In this document: piece after piece, positions 1 through 10,895 of the stretch
Numbering within the stretch: position 1 is the first letter of the stretch
Layout: each line of letters opens with the position of its first letter
NCBI RefSeq assembly: GCF_011745365.1
Contig: NW_024468913.1
Span: 310,001-374,000, forward strand
Origin: Cryphonectria parasitica EP155
Lineage: Eukaryota > Ascomycota > Sordariomycetes > Diaporthales > Cryphonectriaceae
Direction: 5' to 3'
DNA: 64,000 nucleotides
Translations under genes and position numbers: made by a program
Notes under the pieces: generated by a model
Told to the model about the DNA's origin: nothing
The model's input: only the letters and a program-made list of their open reading frames with translations
Databases searched by the model: none

Positions 1-1141
1 TCCTGGGCCGTAATTGGGAAGAAGAAGATCTGAGGAGGCATCAAGACGTGCCCAATGGCTGGGGCCTGTCCTTGTGGTGGAACCGTGCATCCACACGCAT
101 GAAGGAGGTCCTGATATACTACCATGAGCCCGCTTTCGAGAAGCTACTCCCCGATCCCGATCCCATGTTCGAGCGCCCCTATACACTCGTCATCAGTCTT
201 GAGGACATGCTCGTGCACAGCGAGTGGACACGAGAGCACGGCTGGCGGCTTGCAAAGAGGCCTGGTGTCGACTACTTCCTGCACTATTTGAGCCAGTACT
301 ACGAGATTGTCCTGTTCACCACTGTGCCTTTTGGTATCGCAGAGCCGTTACTGCGAAAGCTGGACCCATACCACTTTATCGTATGGCCGTTGTTCCGGGA
401 GGCTACCAAGTACAAGGACGGCGAGATCATCAAGGTTAGTTTTCACCTTCACAACTGTTCTTCTTGCTGAAATTTGGCTGATTTGTGGCGCGGCAGGATC
501 TTTCCTACCTGAACCGAGACCTGTCCAAGGTTATCGTCATCGACACCCATGCCGAGCACGTCCGAGCCCAGCCTGAGAATGCCATCATCCTGCCTAAGTG
601 GACCGGCGAGCCTAAAGACAGGGAACTGGTCGGACTGATCCCCTTCCTTGAATACATCCACACTATGCAGTATGGAGATGTGCGCAAGGTCCTCAAGTCG
701 TTCGACGGCAAACACATCCCTACAGAATTTGCTCGACGCGAGGCGATTGCGCGAGCCGAGTTCAACAAGCAGCTCGAGGCGGAGCGGCGCAAGCACCCTC
801 ACAAGGGCAAGAGTGGCATGGCCGCTCTTGGCTCGCTACTTGGTCTCAAGCCCCAGAATATGAGCGTCATGGTTGTTCCCGACGGCGAGATCAACCCGGC
901 CGATGCATTCGCACAGGGCAAGATGATCCAGGATATCGCTCGTGAGCGCGGCCAGCGGCAATACGAGGAAATCGAAAAGATGATCCGCGAGAACGGCGAG
1001 AAGTGGCTCAAGGAGGAAGCTGCTGTGCAGGAGCAGATGCAGAAGGAGGCCATGAATAGTATGAAGAGCTCCTTCACCTCATGGTTCTTGCCGACAGGCG
1101 CAGCAGAAGCCGGGCAGGGCGAGGGCCAGAAGAAGGCCTAG
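1..1141 (+). CDS. TIM50: TIM50, mitochondrial inner-membrane translocase subunit (3' part; 5' end outside window)
   Basis: Tim50 is the presequence receptor of the TIM23 complex in the mitochondrial inner membrane. Its intermembrane-space domain takes precursors from the TOM complex. The frame is open from base 3, so the targeting sequence, membrane segment and true start lie upstream. Exon 3-434 and exon 497-1141 are joined across a 62-base intron (GTTAGT...CAG) in phase 0. The FCP1/NIF-like domain is clear: SLEDMLVHSEW replaces the DxDxT phosphatase motif, as is usual in Tim50, followed by HGWRLAKRPGVDYF, WPLFREATKYKDG and DLSYLNRDLSKVIVID. A charged, probably helical tail ends in a Lys/Gly-rich stretch. 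The product is recognised with high confidence; only the N-terminus is missing. Confidence 0.95.
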
Positions 1142-1907
1142 ACAGGGCAACACCCGCGCGCCGTTCCGTCGATACTGAAGGGTGCTCTGGCCCTGGTATC
1201 TACAACATCCCCCCTCTACATCAGAAATTTCTTCTCTTCGCTCAGACGACGGCGGCGGCAGGGGCGGTGGTGGGAAGCATTTGCATTGGCGTATTGGACG
1301 GCGGTGACGGATCAGGGATGAGTCAAGGGGATTGCGCCATACCAGATTGTGCTTTTTGTTCACCTTCTTGGTGGTGAAGTCCTGTTCGAAGGGGTTAATT
1401 TAAAACGTGTAGAATATTGTATAGGCCCCGCGTGCCGTGTACGAATCGAGGAAGTTGGACACTAAGCGCAAGACTACTGTCGTTGCTCTATCCATTCTTG
1501 AGTACCAGTGCCATACTGATGTTTTGGTTCACAAAAAGTTGAGACATGCTGAAGGCAGCGGACGGACTGCAGGTTGAGGGGACTCCGTTGGGCTTTGAAG
1601 CAAGTCAATGAATCCTCGGGCAGCTTGTATCCATATCCCCTCCTTCTACTTCTCAGTCACGCATGATGCTGAATGTGCAAGGAGGGGAAATGGGCAGATA
1701 TGTTACAGCATGTCCAGATCCCGCCAAATTGCCGACATAAAGGCTAGTAGTGTACAGCGCTTAATTAAGCAAGTCAGAGCACCCACTTCCCGGCCCACCC
1801 CCTTTCCGGCCAGTCACACCGCCACTTCAACCATGTCTGCTTTTAGGAATTACTTTTGCTCAATCAATTGCAATTCGGATACCTTCAACTTTCGACAGGA
1901 TCTTTAT
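1142..1907. other. Intergenic, no gene seen
   Basis: This holds the TIM50 3' region and the approach to the transposase relic. A frame is open from 1608 into the relic, but its first 100 codons do not look like protein of any family I know. No RNA gene or repeat was seen. Confidence 0.6.
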
Positions 1908-2537
1908 ATGATTATCATGAAGTCCTATTCTGAGTCTGATCTAGCCCGGGCTATCGAGGCTGTCAAAAAGGGCCTGTCTCAACGACAAGCCTCCCGCAAA
2001 TATGGCATTCCAAGGAGTACTCTTCACGAACGTCTGGAAGGGAAGGTGTCACACAAAACAGCCCATCAAGACTATCAGAGGCTCTCTGTTAGCCAGGAAG
2101 AGAAGTTGGCGGAATGGGTTCGCATTCAGGAGAGCCTAGGGGTTCCACCCAGCCATTTAGAACTCAGAGAGTTTGCGCAGAGAATCCTCAAGCTCCAGGG
2201 CGACTCCCAAGCTCTAGGAAAGAGATGGACTCAGGCTTTTTTGAATAGAAATCCAGGGTTAAAACTCGGAAAGACCCGACGGATCGCCTCTGAGTCAACT
2301 AATGGAGCTACAAAAGAGGTAAGACAGTCTTGTTTTCCGTCTTTTCGATCTTTCTCTGATTTCAAGCCGGCTGATCAATGGAATATGGACGGAGCTGTGA
2401 TAGTAGAGGCCAAAGAGATCGAGCAGATATGTCCTCGTCGGCTCTTCTTCGGGTTCAATCCAGGCAGAAGAGCCTGGATCGAGATCCTGAACCTCTTTGC
2501 TCCAACCTATCTCTTCGAGTGGGATGTTGATGCTTAG
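1908..2537 (+). pseudogene. Fot1/pogo-type (Tc1/mariner superfamily) transposase relic, truncated
   Basis: Pogo/Fot1 transposases bind element ends through two helix-turn-helix modules and cut with a DDE domain. From the ATG at 1908 (a second in-frame ATG is at 1917) the protein reads as a psq-type HTH (SDLARAIEAVKKGLSQRQAS, then YGIPRSTLHERL). Next comes a CENP-B-type HTH (REFAQRILKLQG...GKRWTQAFLNRNPGLKL). The start of the catalytic core follows, with FKPADQWNMD matching the region of the first catalytic Asp. The frame then diverges and stops at 2537, about 210 residues in, where intact relatives are roughly 500-550. No second Asp or third acidic residue is present, so the copy cannot be active. 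No terminal inverted repeats could be delimited by eye. Confidence 0.8.
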
Positions 2538-3252
2538 CCAACAACTTGAAGTCCATAGTTAGCAAGAACCGGGAGGGTTAGAAGGGGGTGGGGGGGTAAT
2601 CAGCTCCTCTACTCACTTCTACAAGGAAGCTGTAACCAGGCAAATGTAAATGGCTAAGCCCTAGATTCAGGAAGCAGAATGTCTCAAGCCAAAGGCTTTG
2701 TGTTGAATCGCCCATGGAAGGGAGTGTTGGCAACATTGGGTACTGATTCTTCCCCCTTTCTTCTTCGTTACTCTGACTCGATAGTCGAGGTCATGCCCCA
2801 AGTCCATTTCATAGATGCTGTATAACCAGCTAATGTGTCTTTATCGCGTCCGTGGCTTATATACCTTCTGTTTTTCTCATCTTAACAGCATCGCCAATGC
2901 CGCCTTTGTCCCTTTACTCGCTGTATACCCAGGTATCTTGCGAAACTATGACTGAACGTACTGCTCATCAGTCTCTCTCCGTAGAGCCACATGATACTTA
3001 GAATGCTCCTGAATATCAAGAACTTGACCATCAAGGCGAATAATGCCGCCACAGACCTGTTGCTCGAGGAGCTGCCTCTCTAAATTCTGTGACGTGCTAT
3101 CAAAACTCCACGAGATTATAGTTTGCGATTAACATTATGGCAAAACATCAAGCTGTTAGAAGCTCTCTATTTGAAAGACATCAAATGGCCTAACCTGGTT
3201 TCCCAACCGGCAGTGAAAGATTTGCACCAGTCCCTTTGGCAAGTCATCTTTA
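2538..3252. other. Intergenic, probably decayed transposon DNA
   Basis: It follows the transposase relic. A 50-residue open stretch at about 2682-2826 gives no convincing match to the missing part of the DDE core. Nothing else is supported. Confidence 0.4.
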
Positions 3253-5522
3253 TCATACCAGAGTGATCACACGACTTTCCCAAGGCATATCCCATCCAAA
3301 TCCCGTGTTTGTATACCATAAACCAACTCTGTAATACTCTCCCTCCACTTCAGCAGGATAGACGATCAAACCAGCAGCATATCCGCCTCTGGGCCCATAC
3401 CCTTCATGACGAGATATCTGGACCAAGAACATCTTATCCGCCTCACTGTACGTTACATCCTTATTATCTGTATCCCAACCGACAAAAATTCCTAGACCCA
3501 GCCCGCCCGGAACATGTTGGTGGATGTGTGCGGCCAAGACCCCATCGAGAATATCGGCCGGTTTTCCGTGCGTGAGGCGGGTGAGAGGGACCGTGCCTGT
3601 CCTCAATACTAGTTTTGCAGTCCTGGGTCGACCAAACGGATTGTTCCCCATCGCCGAAAACTCTACATGCGCAACCTCGCACTGCAGCGCCAGCCTCGTT
3701 GTAGCCGTCAACGAAGGCGGTCCAGCGTCACAAGGTCCCGTGAGCCCAGCCCAGGACCACGATGGCCGAATGACAGAGCCAGGAGCAGACAAGGCCGCAA
3801 TCCTCTTCTGAAACGAAACCATGCCCCTCGTGCCGTACCGAGGCACATTGCGGGCGAACAAAAGGTCCTTGTCGAGGTTATCCCTCCACAATCCGGCAAG
3901 GTACTGGCTGCCCGTGTTGGCAGCGATCATGCTGGCGAGGCTGGCCAGGGCTGGAAGGCGGTCAGTGTCGAAGGTGAAGTCCTTGGCCGTGAATGTTTCA
4001 ATCTCGCTGGCGAACGCGGCGAAGGGCTCCTCCTGCATGTCAGCCTTGCAAGTGCCGACGGCGAGCGGGGTGCGCCACTCGCGGGTGACTGACAGGCCAT
4101 TCTCGCAGAGGTAGAGCCCGTCGCACATGAAGAACAACCAGTCTGAGGTGAAGACGAGAAGCCGGCTCGAGAGTCTCATCTCCTGGTGGACCCATCCACG
4201 GCCGTACCATCTGGACGCATCGATCTGTTTGTGGAAGGGGAAAGAGTCCAGGCGGTAGTAGTTGATATCAATTGAGTCTGGCCCGCATGGGATTATACTG
4301 TAGGTATAGAAATCCTTTGTACTGACGAACGCCGCATCGTTGTCCGTACGGGGCTGGATATGTAGCGATGGCCCCGTTTGGACTCGGCGTTCGTGGAGGA
4401 AACCTTCCTTACAGCTCGTCGAGGACGCTGCACAGAGGGTGACCAGGGCAGACTTGAATATCTTGGCCATCTGTTGGCTCTCGTGGTTCCAATCCTCCAC
4501 GGCGGTGTCGTCGTTCCCCTGGAGGATGCATAGTGCGTCGACCCATAAGTAGCGTATATCGAGTTTTGAGCAGACCTAACATGCAGGTCAAGTAAGTCAT
4601 CTGTCGTGAGGTACAATGTGCTGGTCTGAGTTCGCACTAATTACCTGTATTGCGTCTCGAACTACGGGAGACATCTCTTCCAAGTCAATGTTGCTCATCC
4701 GGTAGTCCAGGTTCGTCGTTGTTGTTTTGGGCTGCAAAAGAGCTGCCTCTCGATTTCCCCAGCAGTAACTTAAAGCAGCATAATTGGTTCGCGCCTTTAT
4801 TTGGGGACTCTTGATAATCCCGTCTGTTAGTACAAGTCGTATACTTCGCTTTCCAAGGAGGTCGTCGCCGAGATCGAGCAGTCGTGTGGGGAGGAAGTTA
4901 GTCAGCTCGACGTGCTCGCACGTGAGGGAACACCTCTCTAAGGCTGTTTTAGCGAACGAAAGATTCCTGTCAGACAATACCTCAGCCGTAGGAGCAGGAA
5001 GGAAGGCTAGATTCGCTTTGGCTTCCTAGACACCAGTCAAAAACACAAACTATGACAAAGTATGACAAGCCAGGACAAAATAGAAGGCCGAGATTGTGTA
5101 TTACGCACTCGAGCATCCAAACACGCCAGAAACTTCACTTCGCGAAAAACGTCCATATCTGATCGTTTTGGACAGAGGTACACCACAAAACCACATATGA
5201 ACTGTGGCTTATTGCTGTCGCGGCTAGTATATATCAACACGTCGTCGATAATCGGAAATACGTCGATGGTCACCTCTGGGTCATCATCGGCATCCCAAGG
5301 CCGGACGTCCGATGTAGACACGAGACGTTTATGGAGGATTCTGCAGAAATCGCAGCCAGAGAGGCCAGAATTTGCCAGACGAGGTAAGTCTGGCCAGGTA
5401 TCGCGGACGCGGAGGCAGTATGTGGGGATATATGGCATCTGTCCAGGGACGCCAGGCTGCAACAGCGCGTGAACGTCTTGGAGGACACGACATGCATCAC
5501 ATAATCGGGCTGGTACGGCCAT
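3253..5522 (-). CDS. Heterokaryon-incompatibility (HET) domain protein
   Basis: HET proteins trigger cell death when genetically different fungal hyphae fuse, and many also act in NLR-like immunity. Three exons in phase 0 (5522-5109, 5025-4645, 4575-3253) give 705 residues. Introns are 83 and 69 bases. An N-terminal region with scattered Cys (CDACRVLQDV, CDFCRILHKRL) precedes the HET domain. The domain starts at YAALSYCWGNREAALL, the hallmark motif, and continues over the last intron to YLWVDALCILQGNDD, where it meets EDWNHESQQMAKIF. The long C-terminal part (GRGWVHQEMRLSSRLLVF, then PSWSWAGLTG) is typical of HET proteins of about 600-750 residues. No ankyrin, WD40 or NACHT module is attached. 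Family confident; allorecognition role inferred. Confidence 0.9.
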
Positions 5523-5971
5523 TGTGTCTTCATACTGTTAAAGTGAGAGTCTTGTGTAGCAGGGCCAGAAATTTTGACGTGGGGTGTCATGAAGGTGCAG
5601 TGACCTGGTGAGCTTGTGCTGTGTGTAAGCCTGCAGTTGTCAGCACATGCCGAGCTGAAGGAGGAGTGACGTTGGCCCAACGAAACAGCAGCAGGGGTCC
5701 ACTGAATACTTTTGAGTCTGAATTGAGGTGGACGGAGTGCCATTGATGCGGATTGTACTATTTCTGAGAGTATACTGCATCAAACAAGATTTTGCTTTGG
5801 TATAATACAGGCCTGGTAATTGAAAAATGAAATCTGAATACTACATTTGCATGTATTAGTCTTACAATATATAGACTCTTGTATATGATCCCACAATCAG
5901 AAGCTGACCAGACCAAGGTGACTCAAGATCACATACTTCCAAGCTGACCAGAAATGATTACAGAAATCCCA
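5523..5971. other. Intergenic with a 12-bp direct repeat
   Basis: This lies between the HET gene start and the 3' end of the fatty-alcohol oxidase gene. It is AT-rich in the middle. The 12-mer AAGCTGACCAGA occurs at 5901-5912 and again at 5941-5952. No gene was seen. Confidence 0.55.
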
Positions 5972-8666
5972 TCAAAGCCTTGCTCGTACCGTCTCAGCAT
6001 CAAGATCCCTCGCCACCCCCCGCGAGATCCAATCCGAAATCGCCATATTCGTAACCATAGGATTCACCCCGCTCGCGCTAGGAAACACACTCGCATCGGC
6101 AACATACAACCCTTCGGCGCCCCAGACCTTGCCCTGCGGGTCCACCACGCCGCCCTTCTCGGTGCTGCTCATGCGGCACGTCCCCATCTGGTGCGCCGAC
6201 GTAAAGGGTGTCTCGGGCGTCGTGTTGCCATGTGCTGCGAGCTCCTTCAGCCAGGCCTGGAAGCGCGGGTCGGCCACACCGGCGTCTTGTACCGAGGCAA
6301 GGATGTCTGGGTTTAGAGAAGACGGTGTGTTCGTGGCGGCGGCGGCGGGGTCGGTGGTAGTGGTTTCTTGGTTGCGAATATAGGGGCGCATCCCGGGTAG
6401 CGAGACGTGGATTTCTAGGGCGCCCTGTAGATAGAGAATCTTGGCGAGGGCGACATTGCCGGTCATGACGTGCTTACGGTCGTAGGCGGATGGGGTGTAG
6501 TGCACGCGTGGTTGGCCCGAGTGAGGGTCTGGATAGATGTAGCCCGGGTCGCGGTCGCGGTTGATGGAGATGTAGCTGTTCATGTGGCGGTATTTCATGG
6601 CGCGGACCTTGAAATCGACGCCGTTGTCCCAGTTGAGGAACCGGATGGCGTAGGTGGGCTGTCGATGTGAAGAAGTAGAAAGAAAAAAAAGATAATTTAT
6701 ATCAGCTTACGAGTACAGACAGACAGAGAGAGAGAAAGAGGAAAAGTGTGAATAGCAAGAGGAGAAAGTATGTCTGGCTTACCATCATGGACGTGCACTC
6801 CAGCTTGACACCGTGGCCCTTGTTGTCTTGATTCTCAAACGTGTTGACGACGGCGGTGAGGATCTCTCCCTCCCATGGTCGAACGTCCTCTTTGAAGAAG
6901 GCCGTGACAACGTTGACGGGATGAAGGTACAGATTTCTACCTATCTGTGGGTTCTGAAGAAGTAAGTCTTGTCAGCATGAAAGAAATCGAGGGGGAAAAA
7001 CACCGGGACATAGAATCTGGAGGGGTTTCTCCCCGTCTTTCCTGGCCTCTTACCTTCAGCCCGCTGTTCTTGAGAATGACCGGACTCCATAACGAGCCGC
7101 TGCTGATGATAACCCTCTTGGCTCTGACAACAACCTCCCTCACGATCTTGTCCTTTTCAGGCCCATCCAGTCTCCCATCCTTCCCTCGACTCGTCCAGGT
7201 GCCGACGACACCAACCGCCTTCTTTGTGCCTTTCTTCTTCCCATCCTCAAACAGCACCCTCGCCACCTTGAACCCCTCGGCAAACTTAGCCCCAGCCTCA
7301 GCCGCATCAGGAAACCACCCATTCACAGGGCCCTTCTTCGCCCCGCTCCAGCACCCCAAGGCACAGTGGCCCTCAGGATGCTCGCAGTGCCCCGTATTCT
7401 GCGGGACCCTCCTCGCCGCCCACCCCAGCTTCCTGGCCCCCTCCAGCAGGACCTGGTTCCCATGATTCGGCTCAAAGTCCTCGTGCACGCCCATCTGCGC
7501 ACACACCCTGTCCAGACACGCCTGGAACGCCGCCGTGTCAAAGAACCCGAGCCCGCGGTCCTCAGCCCACTCGCGGCGCACAAACCCTTGCGTCTGCAGG
7601 CTGGCGCTCCAGTTGACGGTGCCGCCGCCGCCAAAGCACGAGCCCGCCACCACGAGCATGGAGTTGTCGTCGGACGAGACGGCGCCCGAGCCCTCGATCA
7701 TGTGCACGAGGTGGTCGGGCGCGGCCATGGGGAAGTCCTGGCTGGTGAAGTGGTAGCCCTTCTCGAGGACGAGGACGCGGTGGCCTGCCTCGGCCAGGTT
7801 CTTGGCGCAGACGCCTGCGCCGCAGCCCGAGCCGACGATGACGACGTCGGTCTCGATCTCGGCGGGGTCGAGGGAGGAGGAGGAGGAGGAGGAGGAGGAG
7901 GAGAGAAAGGAGGCGGGCGACGAGAACCGCACAAACTCGTACGGATACGTGGGCGGCGGGTTCCATCCGGCTGGGGTGGTGGGGAAGCCAGAGACGCGGA
8001 GAAAGGATGCGTTGCTGGCCGTGAAGACGACCTTGGCCAGGGTCGTCAGCTGTCCAAACAGGCCGCGCAGCTGAGGGATGTAGCTGGTCCTCCACCTGTG
8101 CAGGATCTCGCCGCGCTGACGTATGGACAACCTTGTGATGGGCGTTGCCGAGCCTGTCAGGAAGATGGCCGTCGTTCGGCTGTGGAAGGAAAAGACAGTT
8201 ATGTAAGTGATGCTGTTCTTACTAGCCTCGGGTCTGGTCGTAGCACAGGCGTGGTAACTTACTAGGTCAACAACCGGAGCGCAGTTGTGAGCATGTTTCT
8301 GGTGTCCTGGGGCAGCTGGAGCAATGTGCTCTGCAGGAGGAGTTGAAAGCCGGTGTCGTCCGTTGCCTTGTCGGCCAGGTACTGATCCACATCCTCGATG
8401 TGAACTGATGAGGAGGCCGAGTCGAGAACAACGCTGTTGTCTTGCAAGTCGGATACAATGTCTTTGTATTTCTCATCCGAAATGTACAACACGCCCCGCT
8501 TTCTCCTCCTCCTCTTCGGCGTCGACGATCTCTTCTGGATAGGAGGCAGGAGACCATCCATGATGGCGAGGAGCATGCGCCATTCTGCTGGGCCCATGGC
8601 CTCGGTGACCTTGTACCGCCATGGTATGCCCGTGGGCCTCACGGTTGTCGGGACCTCCTCTGCCAT
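5972..8666 (-). CDS. Long-chain fatty alcohol oxidase (GMC oxidoreductase family)
   Basis: These FAD enzymes oxidise long-chain alcohols to aldehydes in alkane and omega-oxidation, usually at peroxisomal or ER membranes. Four exons (8666-8263, 8179-7054, 6953-6783, 6658-5972) give 795 residues, close to the usual 700-780. The family-specific N-terminal segment lies in exon 1. FAD binding is shown by VVIVGSGCGAGVCAKNLAEA in exon 2, followed by VVAGSCFGGGGTVNWSAS. The GMC C-terminal region carries HQMGTCRM and DASVFPSASGVNPMVTNMA. A GGA microsatellite (about 7874-7902, plus strand) encodes a poly-Ser run before the FAD motif and probably varies in length between strains. All splice junctions keep frame and no catalytic region is lost. 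High confidence. Confidence 0.92.
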
Positions 8667-10102
8667 TGTCTGTCTCTGTATCGGTTGCTTGAGAAATGTA
8701 ATAGCGGGGAGAGGATATAGTCAGCCAAAGAGAAGCTGGATGGATATAAGGGGAAAATAAATAAGGACGAATAAAACCCTCTCAGCACTTTAGGATACTA
8801 CTCGCTATAGTAGTACCAGTAAGTGTAGTAAGCAGTAGAGAATGGGGTAACATCGCCGGGTGAACCTGATTGAGTTATAAGCAAAGGTTCCAGGTGCTAC
8901 TATGACCGCGCAGAAAGATCAACATATGCCAAGGTGACTCTTAATACCCCACAACCCCTTAAGCAGTCTGTCTCCTTCCTCGACAAGAAAGCTGAAAGTC
9001 TCGTCCAGCCTGTTATCCGCTGTGCCAGGTGGTCAGCTGGTCCAACTACCCAATGCCGTGGCAAAAGGAGGAGGGAGAAGGGTCAAAACCCAATCCAGAC
9101 TGCCTCGGCCCTGAAGCACAAGCATCCACGTGCTCGTTTCAGCGCTAATACCTCGAGTTTATGCGGAGATCGTGGAGCCTAGCCCCAAGCCAAAGACCCA
9201 AGAAGCCTTCTTAGCCCCGTGGAGAAACAAGAATAATGGAAGCCCTGCGCCCAGGGTCCAAGCCAACGGAGGCGGGGTCGGCACACCAGGCCGGGTCCTT
9301 CGGGTTTATTCTCCTATTGAAAGAGAGCCTTGTCCTGTCTACCGTCTGATGATGGAGTTTGTGGGCAGATTTTGGAAAAGTGGCAAGGATCGACGGTGTT
9401 CTTTAAAAGTACTTTTTTCTTCTTCAAAATTTAGCTTGCATTGAAAAAGAGTGAAACTTCTCCTCGTCCTCTTCATCGAATTCACTCCTTTGATGAGATG
9501 CATCTTCATGCTAAAGCCCCGGGTCCGGACATGTATGTCTTGCGTGGCTCCGGCCGGTAGACGCGGCGTGAATTGGCGACTTTTGTTCTTGTGCCCACTG
9601 CAGCTACCACGTCGCCGGCGCTCGGGGTTGCGTGGTGCCGATTGATTGCCTCTTGCCTTTTTTTCTTTCTTTTACTCTTTCCTGCACCCGCAAAAAGGGG
9701 TTCAAGTGGATATCTAGATGAAGCATCATAGCATGTTCTAGTGCAGGCCAGGATAAATGGGGGGTGTTTCTCAAGATGAGCCCTTCATAAGTCGGTCATT
9801 GAGCATAGTAGCTCAATAGTGAGGAGGATCTGGATTCCTTTGGTAGTAACACCGCTACATGTGAAGCTCACCAGAGAATTGCTCGGGATATCCAGATGCT
9901 ACCATGTTGGAATACACCTGGAGATGCTTTGATGCTGTATTCATTCTACTGCACAGAGTACGTTCCATGACGCATGACACATGACACGTGGCAAATGAAA
10001 ACCCAGCCAGAAGTCAGCTGAGAGTAGCTTCAAGGTATAAAAAAAAAAGTGCATCAATTCTCAATGAGAACAAAATGCAAAAGAATCATTTCCAGACTCG
10101 TA
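8667..10102. other. Intergenic, about 1.4 kb, no gene seen
   Basis: It holds the upstream region of the fatty-alcohol oxidase gene and then sequence with only short open frames that resemble nothing I recognise. No RNA or clear repeat was seen. Confidence 0.5.
10071..10083 (-). terminator. Pol III terminator of tRNA-Thr
   Basis: About 20 bases past the tRNA 3' end the minus strand reads TTCTTTTGCATTTTG. The two T4 runs fit the usual RNA polymerase III stop signal. Confidence 0.7.
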
Positions 10103-10174
10103 TGCCCACTATCAGAATCGAACTGATGACCTTATCATTACTAGTGATACGCTCTACCACTGAGCCAAGCGGGC
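10103..10174 (-). tRNA. tRNA-Thr (anticodon AGU)
   Basis: On the minus strand the 72 bases fold completely. The acceptor stem is GCCCGCU paired with AGUGGGC (one G-U), discriminator A. The D stem is GCUC/GAGC. The anticodon stem is UAUCA/UGAUA with loop CUAGUAA, so the anticodon is AGU, reading ACU and, after A-to-I editing, ACC. The T stem is AUCAG/CUGAU with loop UUCGAUU. The internal A and B box regions (TGGCTCAGTGG, GTTCGATTC) are present. There is no intron. CCA is not encoded, as expected in eukaryotes. Confidence 0.95.
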
Positions 10175-10895
10175 GATGCAAGCCTCCATTCTAGTTTTTC
10201 TTATGTAGGTGTCCTTTGTCGGGTCGTGTGGGTCGTATGGGTCGATTTGATGAATTTCGAGACGGGCCCGCGAGTCGAGGTTTGTGGACCTGCCCTTTTG
10301 GATCACAAAAGAAAGAAGGAAGAGGACAAGGAGGGTTAGGAGAAAACGAAAGCCCATCGTAGCCCAAAAGTAACCGTAGAGGACCAAAAGGTGTGGGGGG
10401 AGGTGGGAAGGGGGCAGTATGAGAGTGTTGCATCAGAGGTCCGTATGAAGGAGTATATTCCGACCATGCATTTGTCTAGATCCGGCGTGTCTCGTTGTCG
10501 AGAATGTTCCTGAAATACGTCGTGCGTACGCGCAAGAGAAAATTTCAAACCTGTCGGCACCTTTCTTTTCCCTTCCCTTTTTATTCAACCCATGAAATAT
10601 CCTGTGCGTGAAAAGCAGCCGTGCAACTCCGAATTCGAACATGTATAAAGAGAGAGAAGGACAGAGAAACAGACAAAAAGAGAAAGGGGAAAAAAAAAAC
10701 TGTATCCTGGTTCCTGTAACCTGAGACAAAGGGTATATAATCTGTATCGAAGTCGGTCGTCGGGAAAGAAGGGGAAAAAAGAAATCTGGTGTGGTCCGCT
10801 CCATGTTCTAGGATGCCTTCTAGGATGCCTTCTAGAGTATTTGCCGTCTGAGTACCTGTATCGTTCTGTATCGGTCTTGGTCTATAATGTGTCGT
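10175..10895. other. Intergenic, with a short tandem duplication
   Basis: It holds the tRNA 5' flank and the 3' region of the F-box gene. The 12-mer TTCTAGGATGCC is tandemly repeated at 10806-10829, with a partial third copy to 10835, just beyond the F-box stop codon. The rest is purine-rich on the plus strand with no gene seen. Confidence 0.6.

Noticed and set aside
7366..8265. Long open frame on the plus strand opposite the fatty-alcohol oxidase
   Set aside because: It is the GC-rich shadow of the oxidase coding strand, crosses its intron and shows no family sequence.
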